Positions 1 to 11,224 of a stretch of 64,000 nt of DNA are shown piece after piece. Source of the stretch: Telmatactis stephensoni (lineage: Eukaryota > Cnidaria > Anthozoa > Actiniaria > Isophelliidae); NCBI GenBank assembly GCA_029948255.1, contig JALIZF010001719.1, forward strand, positions 124,001 through 188,000, given 5' to 3'. Position 1 is the stretch's first letter. Each line of letters begins with the position of its first letter. The translations under genes and the position numbers were made by a program. Under the pieces are notes generated by a model. It was not told where the DNA came from and did not search any database. It worked only from the letters and a program-made list of their open reading frames with translations.

Positions 1-894
1 TTCATGAAGTTGTTGTAATCTTGTGAAAGTTGTGCGTCGTAAAGAAGTTTTTTCTTCAAAAATTCAGCTGTCCGGATCACTTGATCTTTATTGTCAGGCA
101 TCAAAACGTTTTCATCTCGGAATGGTAATGGCATTTCGTAGTGGCCATTGACATGTCTTACACCTTGTTTAATCTTCTTAAGAAAGAGGCTATCTTCTAT
201 TGAGAACTTCTTTTGGTTGTTGCATTCCATTGAAATTTCGCTTAACTCTGAATCAAGCAAAGTGTTCAGTGTCTCTGGTGATATATTTTCTTTCATGTTG
301 TTATCAATCTTGTAGTGAAGCTTTAGAGACTGTTGCACGTGTCTGTTGCCATGATTCTATTACAACTAAAGGTACTTGTACGAACACCAGCTACGTGGAG
401 GGGCCAACTATTGTCCATCCCGCAAAGGTTAGTACAGCATATGGACCATCATCTTTACCAGCAACGAAGTCTTTTGGTTGAATTGCTTTCGGACAATTAG
501 TGCCAATGAGTAGACCAACTTTAACTCCAGATATGTAGGGTGGCATTTTATCAGCTACTAACTTGAGGTGTTGCCACTTTCTTGCCAATTCAGGTCGAGG
601 AATCTCTTCTTCTGTTGCTGGTATATCATCTGGTGTGAAGGTCTTTGGAAGCTCTATGGAATTCTTGCCATCTACATCCGATACAAAGAGTCCTGTTATT
701 ACTTTGGTGTCTAGGTGTTTGGTACCATTCATTGTCTTGATGGCGATTTTCGTCTTCGTTCCCTGTACATTCAACAATTTGATCATGTTTCTGAAGCAAA
801 TGTTCCTGTACTGCAATTGCCAAGCATGGCATAAACTGTAACTTCCTCTTTGTTTGCTCGTAGTTTCACTGCAACAATAGGCATTGACATTCAT
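1..894 (-). pseudogene. BEL/Pao retrotransposon pol, protease and start of RT
   Basis: This is the downstream part of a minus-strand BEL/Pao polyprotein. From 894 down to 391 one frame carries a protease-like segment ending in a block with LLIGTNCPKAI and DDGPYAVLTFAGWTIVGP, the usual BEL/Pao passage just before reverse transcriptase. A second frame from about 340 to the window edge carries GHYEMPLPFR, the RT N-terminal hallmark of this family. A frame change lies near 335. The RT catalytic core is beyond position 1. It follows the gag part at 891-1606 in the same direction. The break suggests a dead copy or an assembly indel. Confidence 0.82.
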
Positions 895-1606
895 TCCGGA
901 TCTTTCTTGACTGGAATGTTTTCATCGCTTTGAACTTCAGCATAGACTGTTCTCGAGCTTGACAGATTGCTTGGTTTGATCTCTCGGTGCTGTGCCTTTG
1001 TTGCATCGACGTTGTCATTTTGTCTCTGATGATGGTCGCTCTTGAAATCCCAAGGACTTGGAACTGGGTTGTCGTTTCTTTGCGATTGACGAAAATTGTA
1101 GTCGTGTAGGGCAGTAGGATGACGCTTTGCAGTACATCCACGTGATCTGTGACCAGTCTGGTAGCAAGCGTAGCAAAGTCCTTTTTCTAGAAGAAATGAT
1201 CTTCTATCTGCTATCGTCTTCGCTAAGAAGTCTTTACAGTGATCCAAGTCATGTTTCCCATTGCAGAGAACACAGTCTTGTGGACGGTTGTCTTGTTCAC
1301 TTCTTGCGGGAGCCGTGGGTTGGTCTTGTCTGTTTCTTGAGGGAAGGCTTGTTGCTGATGTCACATGGCTAGTCACTCTGTAACCTGAACTCGGTCTACT
1401 CTGTGAGGGCTTGGATTTAACGCTGTCATCTCTGCCAATTCTTTTCAGTACTTCTCTTGAAAATACTGGGTCGGTTGCTATCTTTGCTTCAGACTTGATG
1501 AATTCAGTTAAATGCTTGAAGTTTGGCAAACTTTCGTTGGGTTTTCTCAACTTGATTACTTGCCGACGTCATCGATCCTGTAAGATTCTGTGGATGATCC
1601 AGTATA
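891..1606 (-). pseudogene. BEL/Pao gag C-terminal part with zinc knuckles
   Basis: This encodes the capsid tail and nucleocapsid-like part of the BEL/Pao polyprotein. It contains a Cys-rich array, CVLCNGKHDLDHC followed by CYACYQTGHRSRGC, the second being a CX2CX4HX4C-type zinc knuckle that binds nucleic acid in gag proteins. The segment KLRKPNESLPNFKHLTEFI resembles the linker before the knuckles in this family. An in-frame TGA replaces what is probably a Trp codon near 1573, so the frame does not run unbroken to 1606. At 1606 the gag frame is cut by a nested insertion and resumes at 8454. Confidence 0.82.
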
Positions 1607-1621
1607 CTAAGTAAGGGTTAA

Positions 1622-1753
1622 AGAATGAACATGAGTGTTCCATGGGATATAGAGTCCCGAGCATTAGATAAAAGGCCACAAGGGCGCAGCCCAAGTAACC
1701 CTTTTATCTAATGCAAGGGACTCTATATCCCATTGGACACGAGTGTTCATTTT
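1622..1753. mobile_element. Foldback MITE flanked by TTAA
   Basis: A 132-bp palindromic element. Its arms contain GAACATGAGTGTTCCATGGG and, reversed, CCATTGGACACGAGTGTTC, followed by ATATAGAGTCCC / GGGACTCTATAT and CATTAGATAAAAGG / CCTTTTATCTAATG around a short GC-rich loop. TTAA lies directly outside both arms (1618-1621 and 1754-1757), the duplication made by piggyBac and Kolobok type transposases. No coding capacity. Which autonomous element mobilised it is unknown. Confidence 0.78.
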
Positions 1754-1873
1754 TTAACTGTCTTAGGATATGATCACACTCACGAGCAATTTACCCACTT
1801 TTATTGTTAAATTGTCTAAAGGCTTATTTGTTTTGCACTGCTTTCTTGTGTCCGAAACATTTTTTGCGTTTTC

Positions 1874-1952
1874 CAATTCACCTTTGAGGCGATAGGGTTT
1901 CCTGTGTTAGGTCACGTGATCAAAACGTAAACACTCCTTGAAAGTTCGGACA
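1874..1952 (+). repeat. Left terminal inverted repeat of the ISL2EU-like element
   Basis: The first 59 bases match the complement of the right end exactly by eye. After a variable six-base stretch (CTCCTT here, TACCGC at the other end) the match resumes with GAAAGTTCGGACA. It includes the palindrome GTCACGTGAT at 1911-1920. Confidence 0.88.
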
Positions 1953-1997
1953 AGAAGGTCAGGCACATTTGTACGAATATCATGTGAACTTTGACTA

Positions 1998-3875
1998 TGG
2001 TTACTACAAAAAGATGTGCCTATGGCACTTGCAAAAATGATTCACGATATCCTGAACGGTGGAAAACAGCAGAGGAGACCTGGTACAATTTTATCATTTT
2101 CCCGGTGCAAAGAGAGAGAAAGAAAAAAGACAAAGATGGATTACAGCGTGTCACCGAGGGGATCACTTCGTTTGTACTAAGGATAAATACATTTGCAGCA
2201 TTCACTTTGTTGGTGAAAGTTGCCCTACAAAAGAATATCCCAATCCAATATCTGCCATGGCAAGTAAAGAAGAAGTGTGATTTCTTAAAAAATATAGCAA
2301 TAAAAAAGTTATGACATCACTATAAGCTCAGTGATAACTCTTTCATGCTGTTTGTAGGTGAAAAGGTTAAGTCGAAAACGAAAATCTTCTCTCGTAAGGG
2401 AAAACAAAAAACAAAAAAGTAAAAGAAACCGTGATGACCACCAAGCAGCCAGGGCTTTGTTAAAGCTTACTGTCAATAATACTGCTAGGGGAAAATCAGA
2501 AGACTGAATTCAGGGCTGCCGAAGCACTGTTAGACCTCAAGACTCGCATCGAGGATCACCTAAAGCGAACTGGACGAATATATAGAAGACACAAGCTTAT
2601 TTGACGAGGAATTCAATACAGGATAAATCTACAAATACAGAACAAGTTATTTTGGAGGAATGCTATACACAAGTTAGTTATTTTATCCCCATCTAAAAAA
2701 CTCTTTGAATATCTACGGTACTGTCAATAGATAATGCGTGAATTGTTTGCTTTTGCAGACGGATTCAAGTGATAAACTTTTGAAAATTTTGTTTATGGAG
2801 AAAGTACTCAACCCTCAAAAAATAAATCACTACACAGGTATATTTTTATGTAGTTCAGTAATTAAAGATAAGATGTTCAATAATAATACGTTTGTACTTA
2901 CAGGCATGACGAAGGAATGATTTGATTTGATTTATAACCACACAGAGGAAAAAGGCAAACGAATACACATGTGGAAAGGCACCAAAAAAACGAAGACAGG
3001 AAAAATTCATAAAAAGTATCTAAAAGTAAGTTAATATAAGAATAACACTAAACTCCCTTCCCTCTGAAAAACCATTTGATCTATCTTTATTTCCATTTTT
3101 TCAGAAACGTGAAGACCTATCAAAGCTTACAACTAAGGAGCAATTTGTGTTTACTCTTGTGAGACTCAGACGAAACCCAAGCATTACTATGTTGTCTGAC
3201 ATTTTTGGCATCTCTGCAAATTCTGGCAGCCGCATATTCATATCTTGGATTTTGTTTCTAAATAAAGAACTTAAGTTTCTTATGCCCTTTCCCACCACCT
3301 CAGATATCAAGGGAATTACCCAACCAAAAGGATTTAAGAAATTTGAAAACCTAAGGGCTATAATAGACTGTACAGAGTTTTATATAGAGAAGCCTTCAAA
3401 ACCATCTTGTCAGAGAGCAACCTACAGTCAATATAAGTCTGGAAACACATTCAAATTGCTGATTTCCATGTCACCTATTTGTCATATCAACTTTGTTTCT
3501 AATTTGTATAGTGGTAGCATAAGTGACAAAGAAATAGTAAATAAGAGTGGATTCTTACAAGAGTTACTGCCTGGTGATAAGGTCATGGCTGATAAGGGCT
3601 TCAACATACAGGATCTCCTTGCTCTACATGATGCAGTATTAATTGCACCTCCAATTATGAGAAAAGGCAATGTGTCTGCCAGAGCATCAACAGCAACACG
3701 TCGGGTTGCTACTGCACGAGTTCATATTGAACGTATGATAAGACTTTTGAAACTGTTTTCTATACTTAAAGGAGTCATTCCTCTTACTTTAAAGCCATAC
3801 ACAGATGCTATTGTCTCAGTCTGTGCATGCCTAGTGAATTTGCAACCAAATGTCATACAAACTGGTGAAATTTAA
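1998..3875 (+). pseudogene. THAP-domain DDE transposase of the ISL2EU-like element
   Basis: This is the transposase gene. The first part (from the ATG at 1997 to about 2280) is a THAP zinc finger: CAYGTC at the start, and ICSIHFVGE with its CX2H pair later, separated by a frame change near 2070-2090. A basic Lys/Arg-rich segment follows at 2358-2500. The main exon, about 3105-3875, is a DDE_Tnp_4 type nuclease with IIDCTEFYIE (first Asp), VMADKGFN (second Asp) and ARVHIERMIR (Glu). The start of the main frame is spliced: AG precedes it near 3105. An in-frame TGA lies near 2918. THAP binds the element ends and the DDE core cuts DNA. It is very likely non-functional as read. Confidence 0.8.
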
Positions 3876-5219
3876 ATGACAACCACTGTGTAATTAAAAA
3901 ATACTCTTCCTTGCCATATTTAAGACTTATTAATTGCCCCATTCTCACAGTACATTAACTTCATATTAGTTTAAATATGTCATATCATACAGTGTTTTTT
4001 CATGGTGGTAAATGAAACAGAGATTCCAGGTAAATTCTTGTTTCAGTTCTGTTTTTTTCTGCTGCATAATGATCAAACCATTCATGAATAGCATGTATAT
4101 AAGTATTAGGGTTGCTTTCATATGTCTTCAAGTCCTGAAATTACAGAGAATATATATATATATATATATTATATGCATGTCTCCAGAAACCAAGACTCAA
4201 AACCATGAATAATGATAGTAATACCTCTAGGAAATGTTTCAAGAACATAGTCATGTATATTCCACAGTTATTGCTCCCTGTTAGTGTGGCACTTGATAGA
4301 CAATAGGAGTTCATTATTTCAAAAACAACATGCACAGAAGCATTATATTTAATTAGAAGCATGCATAAGAGTTTACCTTGAGCACATGTCTTGTCAACTG
4401 GCTTGTTTTTGAAGTCGGATATTCGTATGGCGCGGATGGTCAACAAAACTTGATGGAAAAAATAATATTTGATAGTGAGTGGAGAAATGTCAGTGTAAAC
4501 AATTATGTAAAATTGTAGTAGCTTTTTGTATTTAATTAATGATACCTTGTTAGATACTGAATTTCAGTTTCATGTCCCATGTCGAAGAGTCCATTATGAG
4601 AAAATGCCTATTATATATATAATAAGAACAAACAGTTATAAGGTTAAGTTGTCAAAACTATTATAAAGCTATAATGTAATTCCTATAATAGTAAGATACA
4701 AACCATGGAGTTTGAACAGCCAATAGCCAATGTAAGCTGAAATAAATAATACAATTCAAGTTATATAGTGAAAAATTATATTGAAAAAAATCAGGCATCT
4801 CCATGCATCACAGTTTCATATTTTTAAATAAGAAACTTTAAACTTTAATTAGTTCATGATACCTTCATATATATAACTTACCACCTGTTGATAGGAATGA
4901 AAACATAATCTTCACTAAGAAAATTTGGCTTGAAAAACTTTGCTGCTGCTTTCATTTTCTCTTCCCTATGGCATAATCACAATTCCTGTTTTTAAATAAA
5001 ACTATTTCTCTGTGATGTTAACATCATATTTATAAAGTACCTTGAAACTTGTTTTCCTATGGTTTGTTCACCACACAAGGTGCTGTAGAAAAATGTACTA
5101 ATGATAGGGTAAGGGCATGGTTTTTCGCTGGGAAAGGAAACAAAAATGATTATTAATTATTAATTATGTATGATAGGACTACCTTGATTCACTCATATAT
5201 TATTGTATGTGGTCATGTC
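3876..5219. other. Non-coding spacer between the two ISL2EU-like genes
   Basis: No convincing reading frame. It is AT-rich, with a TA dinucleotide run at about 4151-4169 and short imperfect repeats. The two genes converge here, so it should contain both 3' ends and polyadenylation signals; no single site can be assigned. Confidence 0.55.
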
Positions 5220-7486
5220 TTACTGAAACAGAACAGCAACTATTTTGTCATTGATCATGGCCTCTGGTTTGACACTTTGAAGATCTTCATCATAAATGTC
5301 AATGCCACCAACCATAATTGATCTGTTTGAGAGATGTTGGACAGTAGGGCTTGAAGGCAGGTCAGTGCAGTCCTGAATGTCTCCTGATCTGCTGGAAATA
5401 TGTTGGACAGTAGGGCTTGAAGGCAGGTCAGTGCAGTCCTGAATGTCTCCTGATCTGCTGGAAATATGTTGGACAGTAGGGCTTGAAGGCAGGTCGGTGT
5501 AGTCCTGAATGTCTCCTGATCTGCTGGAAATATGTTGGACAGCAGGGCTTGAAGGCAGGTCAGTGCAGTCCTGAATGTCTCCTGAGAAATAGATTGAAAA
5601 GTATGACAATTAAGATAGATAGATATATTTAAACATGACATCCCAAATTTATACAATACTATACCTTCTACTGGTAGGTGTAATCCTGATACTTCTGACA
5701 TCAAAAATGGAAGCACCTGTCTAGTCCAAAAGTTTCCCAGCTTGTCACATACTTCTGACATGAACTTTGCATTGAATCTTATTGGTAGTGTAAATATTCC
5801 TTGTTGTGTCCACACAACAAAGTTGCACAATTGGAGCTCGACAACAAACATCTGAAGCTGCACTTGAAAATAATACCGGGATGTGGTTTTCAGGGAAAAA
5901 TCATTTCCATTTTTTACACCACCAATTTCAGGAGTGAGGAAAGCCTGTTTAGGATGCAGTTCTTTATGTTTGAATGGACACTTGTATTCAATGACTGCAT
6001 CCTCACAACCATCTTTACACTCACAAACCTGAACATTGTCTAGGGTAGCACCTAGAAATGGTTTCTTTTTTGAAATTAAGAAACCTTTTGAAACAAGTTT
6101 CAGGTTGTAGTGGATGTGAGAAGCAGTCCGTTTGTAGGCCTCGCGTGCATTCTCCTCATGTACCAAACCCCACTCCCTTGCATTAGTTGGTTCCTTTATG
6201 GGCTGGGATGGAAGGTGTGATGGTATGTTACACACAGCAATTGATTCGACCAGCTTTCTTGCATCATCTGCTTTTTTGTCATCAAGTCTTACTTGACGTG
6301 TGAAAACTTGATGACATTTTGAGGCTGTAATAAAGCCTGTCTTGTGTAAATACCATTCTTCACACTGCCACTGCTTTAAAGTATTTACATTGACAAGCTC
6401 TATTTCTTCCTCGGTGAAACTCAGCATTCTAGCCACATCCGTGGGCGTAGCATTTGGCTCGTTTTTTAGCAATACCATCAATTTTTCTTTCAAAATGCCA
6501 AAACCTGAGTTGAATGAAGACTTTTCTGTTTCAATATCTTCAGATAAAGAGCTATCTTCAGAGTACAGCTTTTTAAACAGGGGCATAATTGCAGGTCTGT
6601 CTGTTTCCAATCTACACATCTTCTCAGTGAATTTTCTTAATGACTCTTGGTCTGGTGATTCTTGATCTTCGTTTGCCCGAACGTCTACATCAATGTTTTG
6701 ACAATATTCATGCTTACGTTTCTTTTTCTTGCTGGATGGTTTTTTAATTTTCTGTATGTGCAAGTCTTTTACCCCACACGGTTGTGTGTTTGCACAAGGC
6801 TTTTTAGTCCAAAGACAAGGACCGCTCGTCACACTATCCTAGTCTTGACTATTCAGAAAATCTTCCAAAGCATACATGGCTGCTGCAATATGTTTGCAGC
6901 CACCATCCTGACCACCTTTACACTTGCATTTGGCTTTAAGAACACTGCCTTTGTTTGGACCTTTGCCTTCAAGAATAAACCACAGATCGTAAAACTCTTT
7001 ACCTTCGTCTGTTTTAGCTTTCATAGAGGGGCGCACTTTGGCTACGAACACATGAATGCCTTCATGGTTCAAGGTAGTTGTGAGTAAAGATTCAACATAA
7101 CCGTCGACGAATAAGCGATAATCGTCAAATGATTTGTAAGAAGCGAGACCTTGTTTATCATACTTGGTGGAATGATAAATAAATTAATTAAAAATGTCAT
7201 ACAACCCAAACGGTGGCGAGTTTATGAAGTTGTTCTCTACTTTCATGGCAAAAGGGTCGGAAATTTGCATATCATGAAATATTATGATCGTCAACATTGT
7301 CTTTGTCCAGGATGTCCTTCTCGAATTAGGATCGATCGGCAAATTCATCCTTTCCACTGCAGAACCGATCTCCACTAAAGATTTTTTCAAATGGCCACTG
7401 ACTGAGACTCCTCTTTCTTGTAAATACTCTTTCAATTGAGCTACATTCATTTCTTTGAAATTTCTCAAGTTAACTTTCCTTTCCAT
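5220..7486 (-). pseudogene. SAP-SWIM-YqaJ nuclease of the ISL2EU-like element
   Basis: One reading frame runs from an ATG at 7486 to a splice donor near 5670, interrupted only by an in-frame TAA at 7184-7186 and an in-frame TAG at 6839-6841. Residues 12-50 look like a SAP DNA-binding motif (MNVAQLKEYLQERGVSVSG). A SWIM-type finger follows (CKCKGGQDGGCKHIAAAMYA). The C-terminal half is a YqaJ-like exonuclease: WYLHKTGFITASKCHQVF, EWGLVHEENAREAY, LGATLDNV and VIEYKCPFKH, carrying the catalytic Asp and Glu-X-Lys. The last exon (about 5220-5587, after TTTCTCAG) contains four 22-residue repeats. YqaJ proteins are lambda-type 5'-3' exonucleases; a role in transposition is inferred. Confidence 0.82.
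5341..5604 (-). repeat. 66-bp minisatellite inside the last YqaJ exon
   Basis: Four tandem copies start at 5341, 5407, 5473 and 5539 with a period of 66 bp. The period is a multiple of three, so the repeat stays in frame and encodes four copies of a 22-residue unit containing DIQDCTDLPSSP. Copies differ by only a few bases. Confidence 0.9.
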
Positions 7487-7577
7487 AATGCCGAATTGTT
7501 AACATTAAAAGTAAATTTTCGCTGTGTTTACAACGCTTTATTTATCGTACAACGTGCACGAGCTCTAACTTTCGCAA

Positions 7578-7656
7578 TGTCCGAACTTTCGCGGTATGTT
7601 TACGTTTTGATCACGTGACCTAACACAGGAAACCCTATCGCCTCAAAGGTGAATTG
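7578..7656 (-). repeat. Right terminal inverted repeat of the ISL2EU-like element
   Basis: Reverse complement partner of 1874-1952. It starts with TGTCCGAACTTTC on the plus strand and ends with CACCTTTGAGG read in reverse, with ATCACGTGAC near 7610-7619. Sequence outside 7656 no longer matches the left flank, which sets the boundary. Confidence 0.88.
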
Positions 7657-8071
7657 AAGAGGCTCATTTATGTCATGCACATCAGACCGGCCGGCTGGAG
7701 GCCGCTTTGGCTACAGAACTCCACAGGCTTTTTCAGGGATAGAAATTGTCACACATATGAGATGGATACTAAATCTACTAGAGCGAAGAGCTAGATAACG
7801 ACAGCAAAAAAGTGCCTATTTTACGTACCATCAAGCCTGAAAACACAAGCTGGAGGTTTCGAGTATCTAAAATTTCTCACAGTAAGTTTGAGTTTGTTAT
7901 AATTCATCTTATAGTAAAGGAAAAAAGTATGCTTAGTACTTGCCAGTTAATTTCATAGGGAAGATTTTCAGAATTTGCTCCAACAAATTTGATGCGTGTA
8001 CGTATATCGATATTAAAATGTTATTTACAAGTATTTAAGTTGGTCATGGAACACAGAAAGATTTTGAAAAT
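7657..8071. other. Carrier sequence between ISL2EU-like element and foldback
   Basis: Non-coding part of the nested insertion. No gene or RNA recognised. A GC-rich patch (CCGGCCGGCTGG, about 7688-7699) stands out from the AT-rich surroundings. Confidence 0.45.
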
Positions 8072-8430
8072 GATTATCAGCGCTTGGTATTTTGATGCAA
8101 TGTGTTCCGTAAAGTAACTAAAGATGTCAAATATTGGGGTTTTGAAATGCAGGAAAATTGTTGTATAAAGAAGGCAGTACCGTCAGTGAGTTTCTATAAC
8201 TAATCAGTATTCTTTATATAAAGCATACTAATGGACTCTTTAAGCAAAAGAATTCAAAAGACTTCATTAGTATGCTTTATACAGAGAATACTAATTAGTT
8301 ATAAAAGCTCACTGACCGTACTTGTTTTCTTTACCGCACAATTTCCCTGTGCTTCAAAGCCCTCACCACTTGACACCTTTAGTTACTCTATGGAATATAA
8401 AGCACCAAAATACTAAGCGCTGATTGGGCG
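8072..8430. mobile_element. Long foldback (MITE-like) element
   Basis: Two arms of roughly 170 bp read as imperfect complements. The left starts GATTATCAGCGCTTGGTATT and the right ends AATACTAAGCGCTGATT. Inner blocks include AGTAACTAAAGATGTCAA / TTGACACCTTTAGTTACT, AGTGAGTTTCTATAACTAAT / ATTAGTTATAAAAGCTCACT and AAAGCATACTAATG / CATTAGTATGCTTT around a short loop near 8240. No coding capacity. Confidence 0.8.
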
Positions 8431-8453
8431 AGTGAGTGTGATCATTTTCTAAG

Positions 8454-9715
8454 GTAGGATAATGACTCCATAGCAGAGACGCACTGTGTCAAAAAGTTAG
8501 CAAGACATTCTAAAGCACTATCATCTCCAGATTTTAAGATGGGCCAGTCATTAACTTTCTTTATGTAGGCATTAGAAACTTTATAAGGATCTCCATATCT
8601 TTCTTTCAGCAGATCCATGGCTTGAGGATAACCGTGACCAGGGTCTTTGTGTAGACATCCTTTGATTAGATCTTTAGCTTCTCCTTCCAAGTACTGCAGC
8701 AGATATTGAAGGCGGACATCACTAGATTGTGTTCTTGTTTCAACTTGTGACTTGAAATTACGGATGAATGTATATAAATGAAGACGTGGCAGAAGACTTT
8801 GTTGATGTTGCTGGGCTAAAATCTCTGTTAACTGAGTTTGTTTCTCCACTAACTGTACAAATGGATCTTTATCCAGAGTGGGAACCGCACGTCTAGGTAG
8901 TTCAAGATGATCTTTGTAGGCAGCTAACGGTTTACGGTTGTCTTGGAAAGCGTGAGACGGTCCTGGTTTAACCACAAAGGGACTTGGTTCGATATTCAAA
9001 GGTTGGCGTGGATTCAGAGGTGTCGAGGAAAGCTTCGGCTTGGACTTGGACTTGGATGTCTGGCGTACTTGACTCAATCTTCAGACGTGGTTCAGGCAGC
9101 ATTGATAGACAAGGTTCAGGTATTGTTGGCGGACGTGATTCAGGTGAGGTTTTAAATAGACAAGTTCAAGTAACATAGACGGACGTGGTTCTATGTTAAC
9201 ACTACGATGTCTGAGTTCTTCTTCTTCGATTTCTTCTTACACTTGTTCTTTAGCTTGGGCAATAGCTAGCTGTCCTTGTAAACTAATCCACTCTATTGCG
9301 TTCTGCAAGGCTTGCTTTTGAGATAACAAGGCTGTTTTAGCTTGTATTTCGGCAACTTTTGATCTTTGTTTGATTCTGGCCGATAATGAAGACTTCGATG
9401 AGTGTCTGGATGTTTTGGATTCAGCATTTGACTGTACATTCGATATCTGAGAGACGGCCTCTAGTTGTTCTTCAATCTTGTTTTTGGCTATTATGACGAA
9501 GTCTTGATAAAATTGGTGACTTGTAAATTGATTTCATCAAACCAGTCTTGAATATTCGTCTTTTCCTCTTCGTTTGAAAGGTCATAAAACCACATGAGGA
9601 ACTTTGTATGGAATTCTTCTTGAAAAGCTTTAAGATTTTGTAACTCTTGTTGAACATAGTTTACATTGTCGAAAGAACTTGATAGCGATGGTAATTTGTT
9701 AAGTACTTCGCTCAT
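8454..9715 (-). pseudogene. BEL/Pao gag N-terminal part (DUF1759-like)
   Basis: Start of the same polyprotein as 1-1606. The ATG at 9715 opens MSEVLNKLPSLSSSFD. A helical segment rich in Ala, Gln and Glu follows (AEIQAKTALLSQKQALQNA, about 9300-9370), typical of the N-terminal coiled part of BEL gags. From 9077 to 8454 lies the capsid-like block with KVNDWPILKSGDDSALECLA and FLTQCVSAMESL. A TAA near 9238 and further frame changes between 9080 and 9240 break it. The gag frame continues on the far side of the nested insertion at 1606. Confidence 0.78.
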
Positions 9716-10214
9716 TCTTCTCTTACCAGCTAAACATTCTGATTTATTTCATTCTTGGCTATAGGCCTTTCCTTTTTCCGTTGGTTTTCGTATTCTGTGT
9801 TGATCGTTTTTTTCTGCGTCTTCATCATCTTTGAACTGGCATAGATGAATGTTAACTTGTTTTGAACGAAATATAGCGGTTGATGTTGAGTCTCAATAAT
9901 TAAAGCACATAGGTTTACGTTAAGGTTCCTTAAAAACATATAACTAAATGTGTTAATAATACAATCTTGAAAAAGATAGAAAATAAGATATGATACTTAC
10001 AAAACAAGTTGTTCCGTTGAACGTTTGGTGAGACTAACTTAATTATGCATAAACGGATAACAATGAACTGATTGCAAACAAAGAAAAATACATGAAAGGG
10101 GCTAACAAAGAAAACTTAAAATAACTACTGCTAATTATATACTTAATTATGGCGCTGTAACATATATAAAAGATATATATCATTCAGTATATATGATATA
10201 TATATGATATATAC
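9716..10214. other. Upstream of BEL/Pao gag; no LTR recognised
   Basis: This should hold the leader, primer binding site and 5' LTR of the minus-strand BEL/Pao element, but the partner LTR is outside the window and no boundary can be proved. The right part is very AT-rich, with TATATGATATA repeats at about 10170-10213. Confidence 0.4.
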
Positions 10215-10472
10215 ACTCGATTGCAGAAAGGTTGTAGTCTGCAAATATACAAATATCTAATGAAATGCAAAACCCAAAATACTGCTTAAATAGGCATTGC
10301 TTGCATGCAATGATTGTCAAAACATATTTTTAGTCTTTCTAAACTCTAGCAGATATTCAAGAACTATATTTTGGGTGTTGTGATCGCGTATTTACAAATT
10401 GCATCTCATTAGTATACTGAATAAATTAGATATTTGTGTAAAATGTAGACTACAACCTTTCTGCAATCGAGT
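10215..10472. mobile_element. MITE with about 46-bp terminal inverted repeats
   Basis: The left end ACTCGATTGCAGAAAGGTTG is matched by CAACCTTTCTGCAATCGAGT at the right end, and the arms continue to AATATCTAA / TTAGATATT with a small insertion in the right arm. TA-rich sequence flanks both ends, fitting a TA target. 258 bp, no coding capacity. Confidence 0.82.
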
Positions 10473-10656
10473 ATATATATGATATAATCATTCAGTTTGG
10501 TGAAGAAGGCTGAATGGATGAAACATACGAATAAACAGATATTTAAAAGTTACAAGTTGCGTGGATTGTTGTATTTACTGCAGAATGCAGTAGATACTAT
10601 GTCATCGTGTTGAAAATGGATATACTTCATGCTTCACTCAAATTATGAGATCACGG

Positions 10657-11224
10657 TATAGATCGATTTCACGTGACGTCACGAGAGAACTAAAATCTAA
10701 ACTAAAACTCGGAGAAAGTTGATTGCCTGGTATTTTGTATGTATCATGAAAAGAAGTCGTCTCTGGAAATTTGGTCTGATTCTGTTCATCGCTTGGCAAA
10801 TTATCGGCACCAAAATTGTGTCACGCCATGCAGTCACGCATTTTCAAATGGCGTAAGAACACATCAATTTGCGACAAATTTCACCTCATTTGCTTTGGTA
10901 TTGAACTTAATTGTCATTTTCTATATATATAATCAATAAAATGAACAAATAAATGTATTTTTAATATCATTTCGATGCTTGGTATTTATGGTCGCCATAT
11001 TGGTGTACATATTGGTGTACACCAATATGGCGGCCCCATACATTCTTACCAACAACAAGCCCACATTCAAACATTCGTATCTTCGTGGTGAAAAGCTCTT
11101 TTGACTCAATATTTTCTAGAGTTGCAAAGATTTAGTTGTTCTTTGAGGTACAAGTATTTTTATTTTATTTGATGCTCTGAAACCGACTTTATTTTTCTTG
11201 ATGACGTCAGTGAAATCGATCTAT
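10657..11224. mobile_element. Non-autonomous DNA element with TATAGATCGATTTCAC ends
   Basis: The left end TATAGATCGATTTCACGTGA is matched in reverse by GTGAAATCGATCTATA at the right end, each followed inward by GACGTCA. The 568-bp interior is non-coding and holds a strong palindrome at about 10992-11030 (GCCATATTGGTGTAC / GTACACCAATATGGC). Confidence 0.72.

Larger units (their letters stand above)
1874..7656. mobile_element. ISL2EU-like DNA transposon, two genes between long TIRs
   Basis: A 5.8-kb element bounded by inverted repeats of about 79 bp (1874-1952 and 7578-7656). It carries a plus-strand THAP plus DDE transposase gene and a convergent minus-strand gene with SAP, SWIM-type zinc finger and YqaJ-like nuclease parts. 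As I recall, a DDE transposase paired with a YqaJ exonuclease is the signature of the ISL2EU group. The ends read CAATTCACC..GGTGAATTG, which would fit an AT dinucleotide target duplication just outside TCACC. Both genes carry stops or frameshifts, so this copy is probably dead. Confidence 0.8.
1607..8453. mobile_element. Composite nested insertion inside the BEL/Pao gag
   Basis: CTAAG at 1607-1611 and again at 8449-8453 flanks a 6.8-kb block. Joining the outer flanks with one CTAAG gives a continuous gag frame on the minus strand, from SLSYL on the right into SILDHPQNL on the left, so the block is an insertion and CTAAG a probable target duplication. Related inverted ends lie just inside: ATGATCACACTCAC at about 1769-1782 and its complement at about 8430-8443. 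Inside lie a MITE (1622-1753), an ISL2EU-like transposon (1874-7656) and a foldback (about 8072-8430). The order of arrival is uncertain, though the ISL2EU-like element looks inserted within the carrier. Confidence 0.72.

Noticed and set aside
200..481. Plus-strand gene at the left edge
   Set aside because: It lies antisense to the BEL/Pao polyprotein, which has clear family motifs; the plus-strand frame has none.
5341..5604. CRISPR array
   Set aside because: Units are directly adjacent with no variable spacers, lie in a coding exon and the sequence is eukaryotic.
9716..10214. 5' LTR of the BEL/Pao element
   Set aside because: The second LTR is outside the window, so no terminal repeat can be shown.
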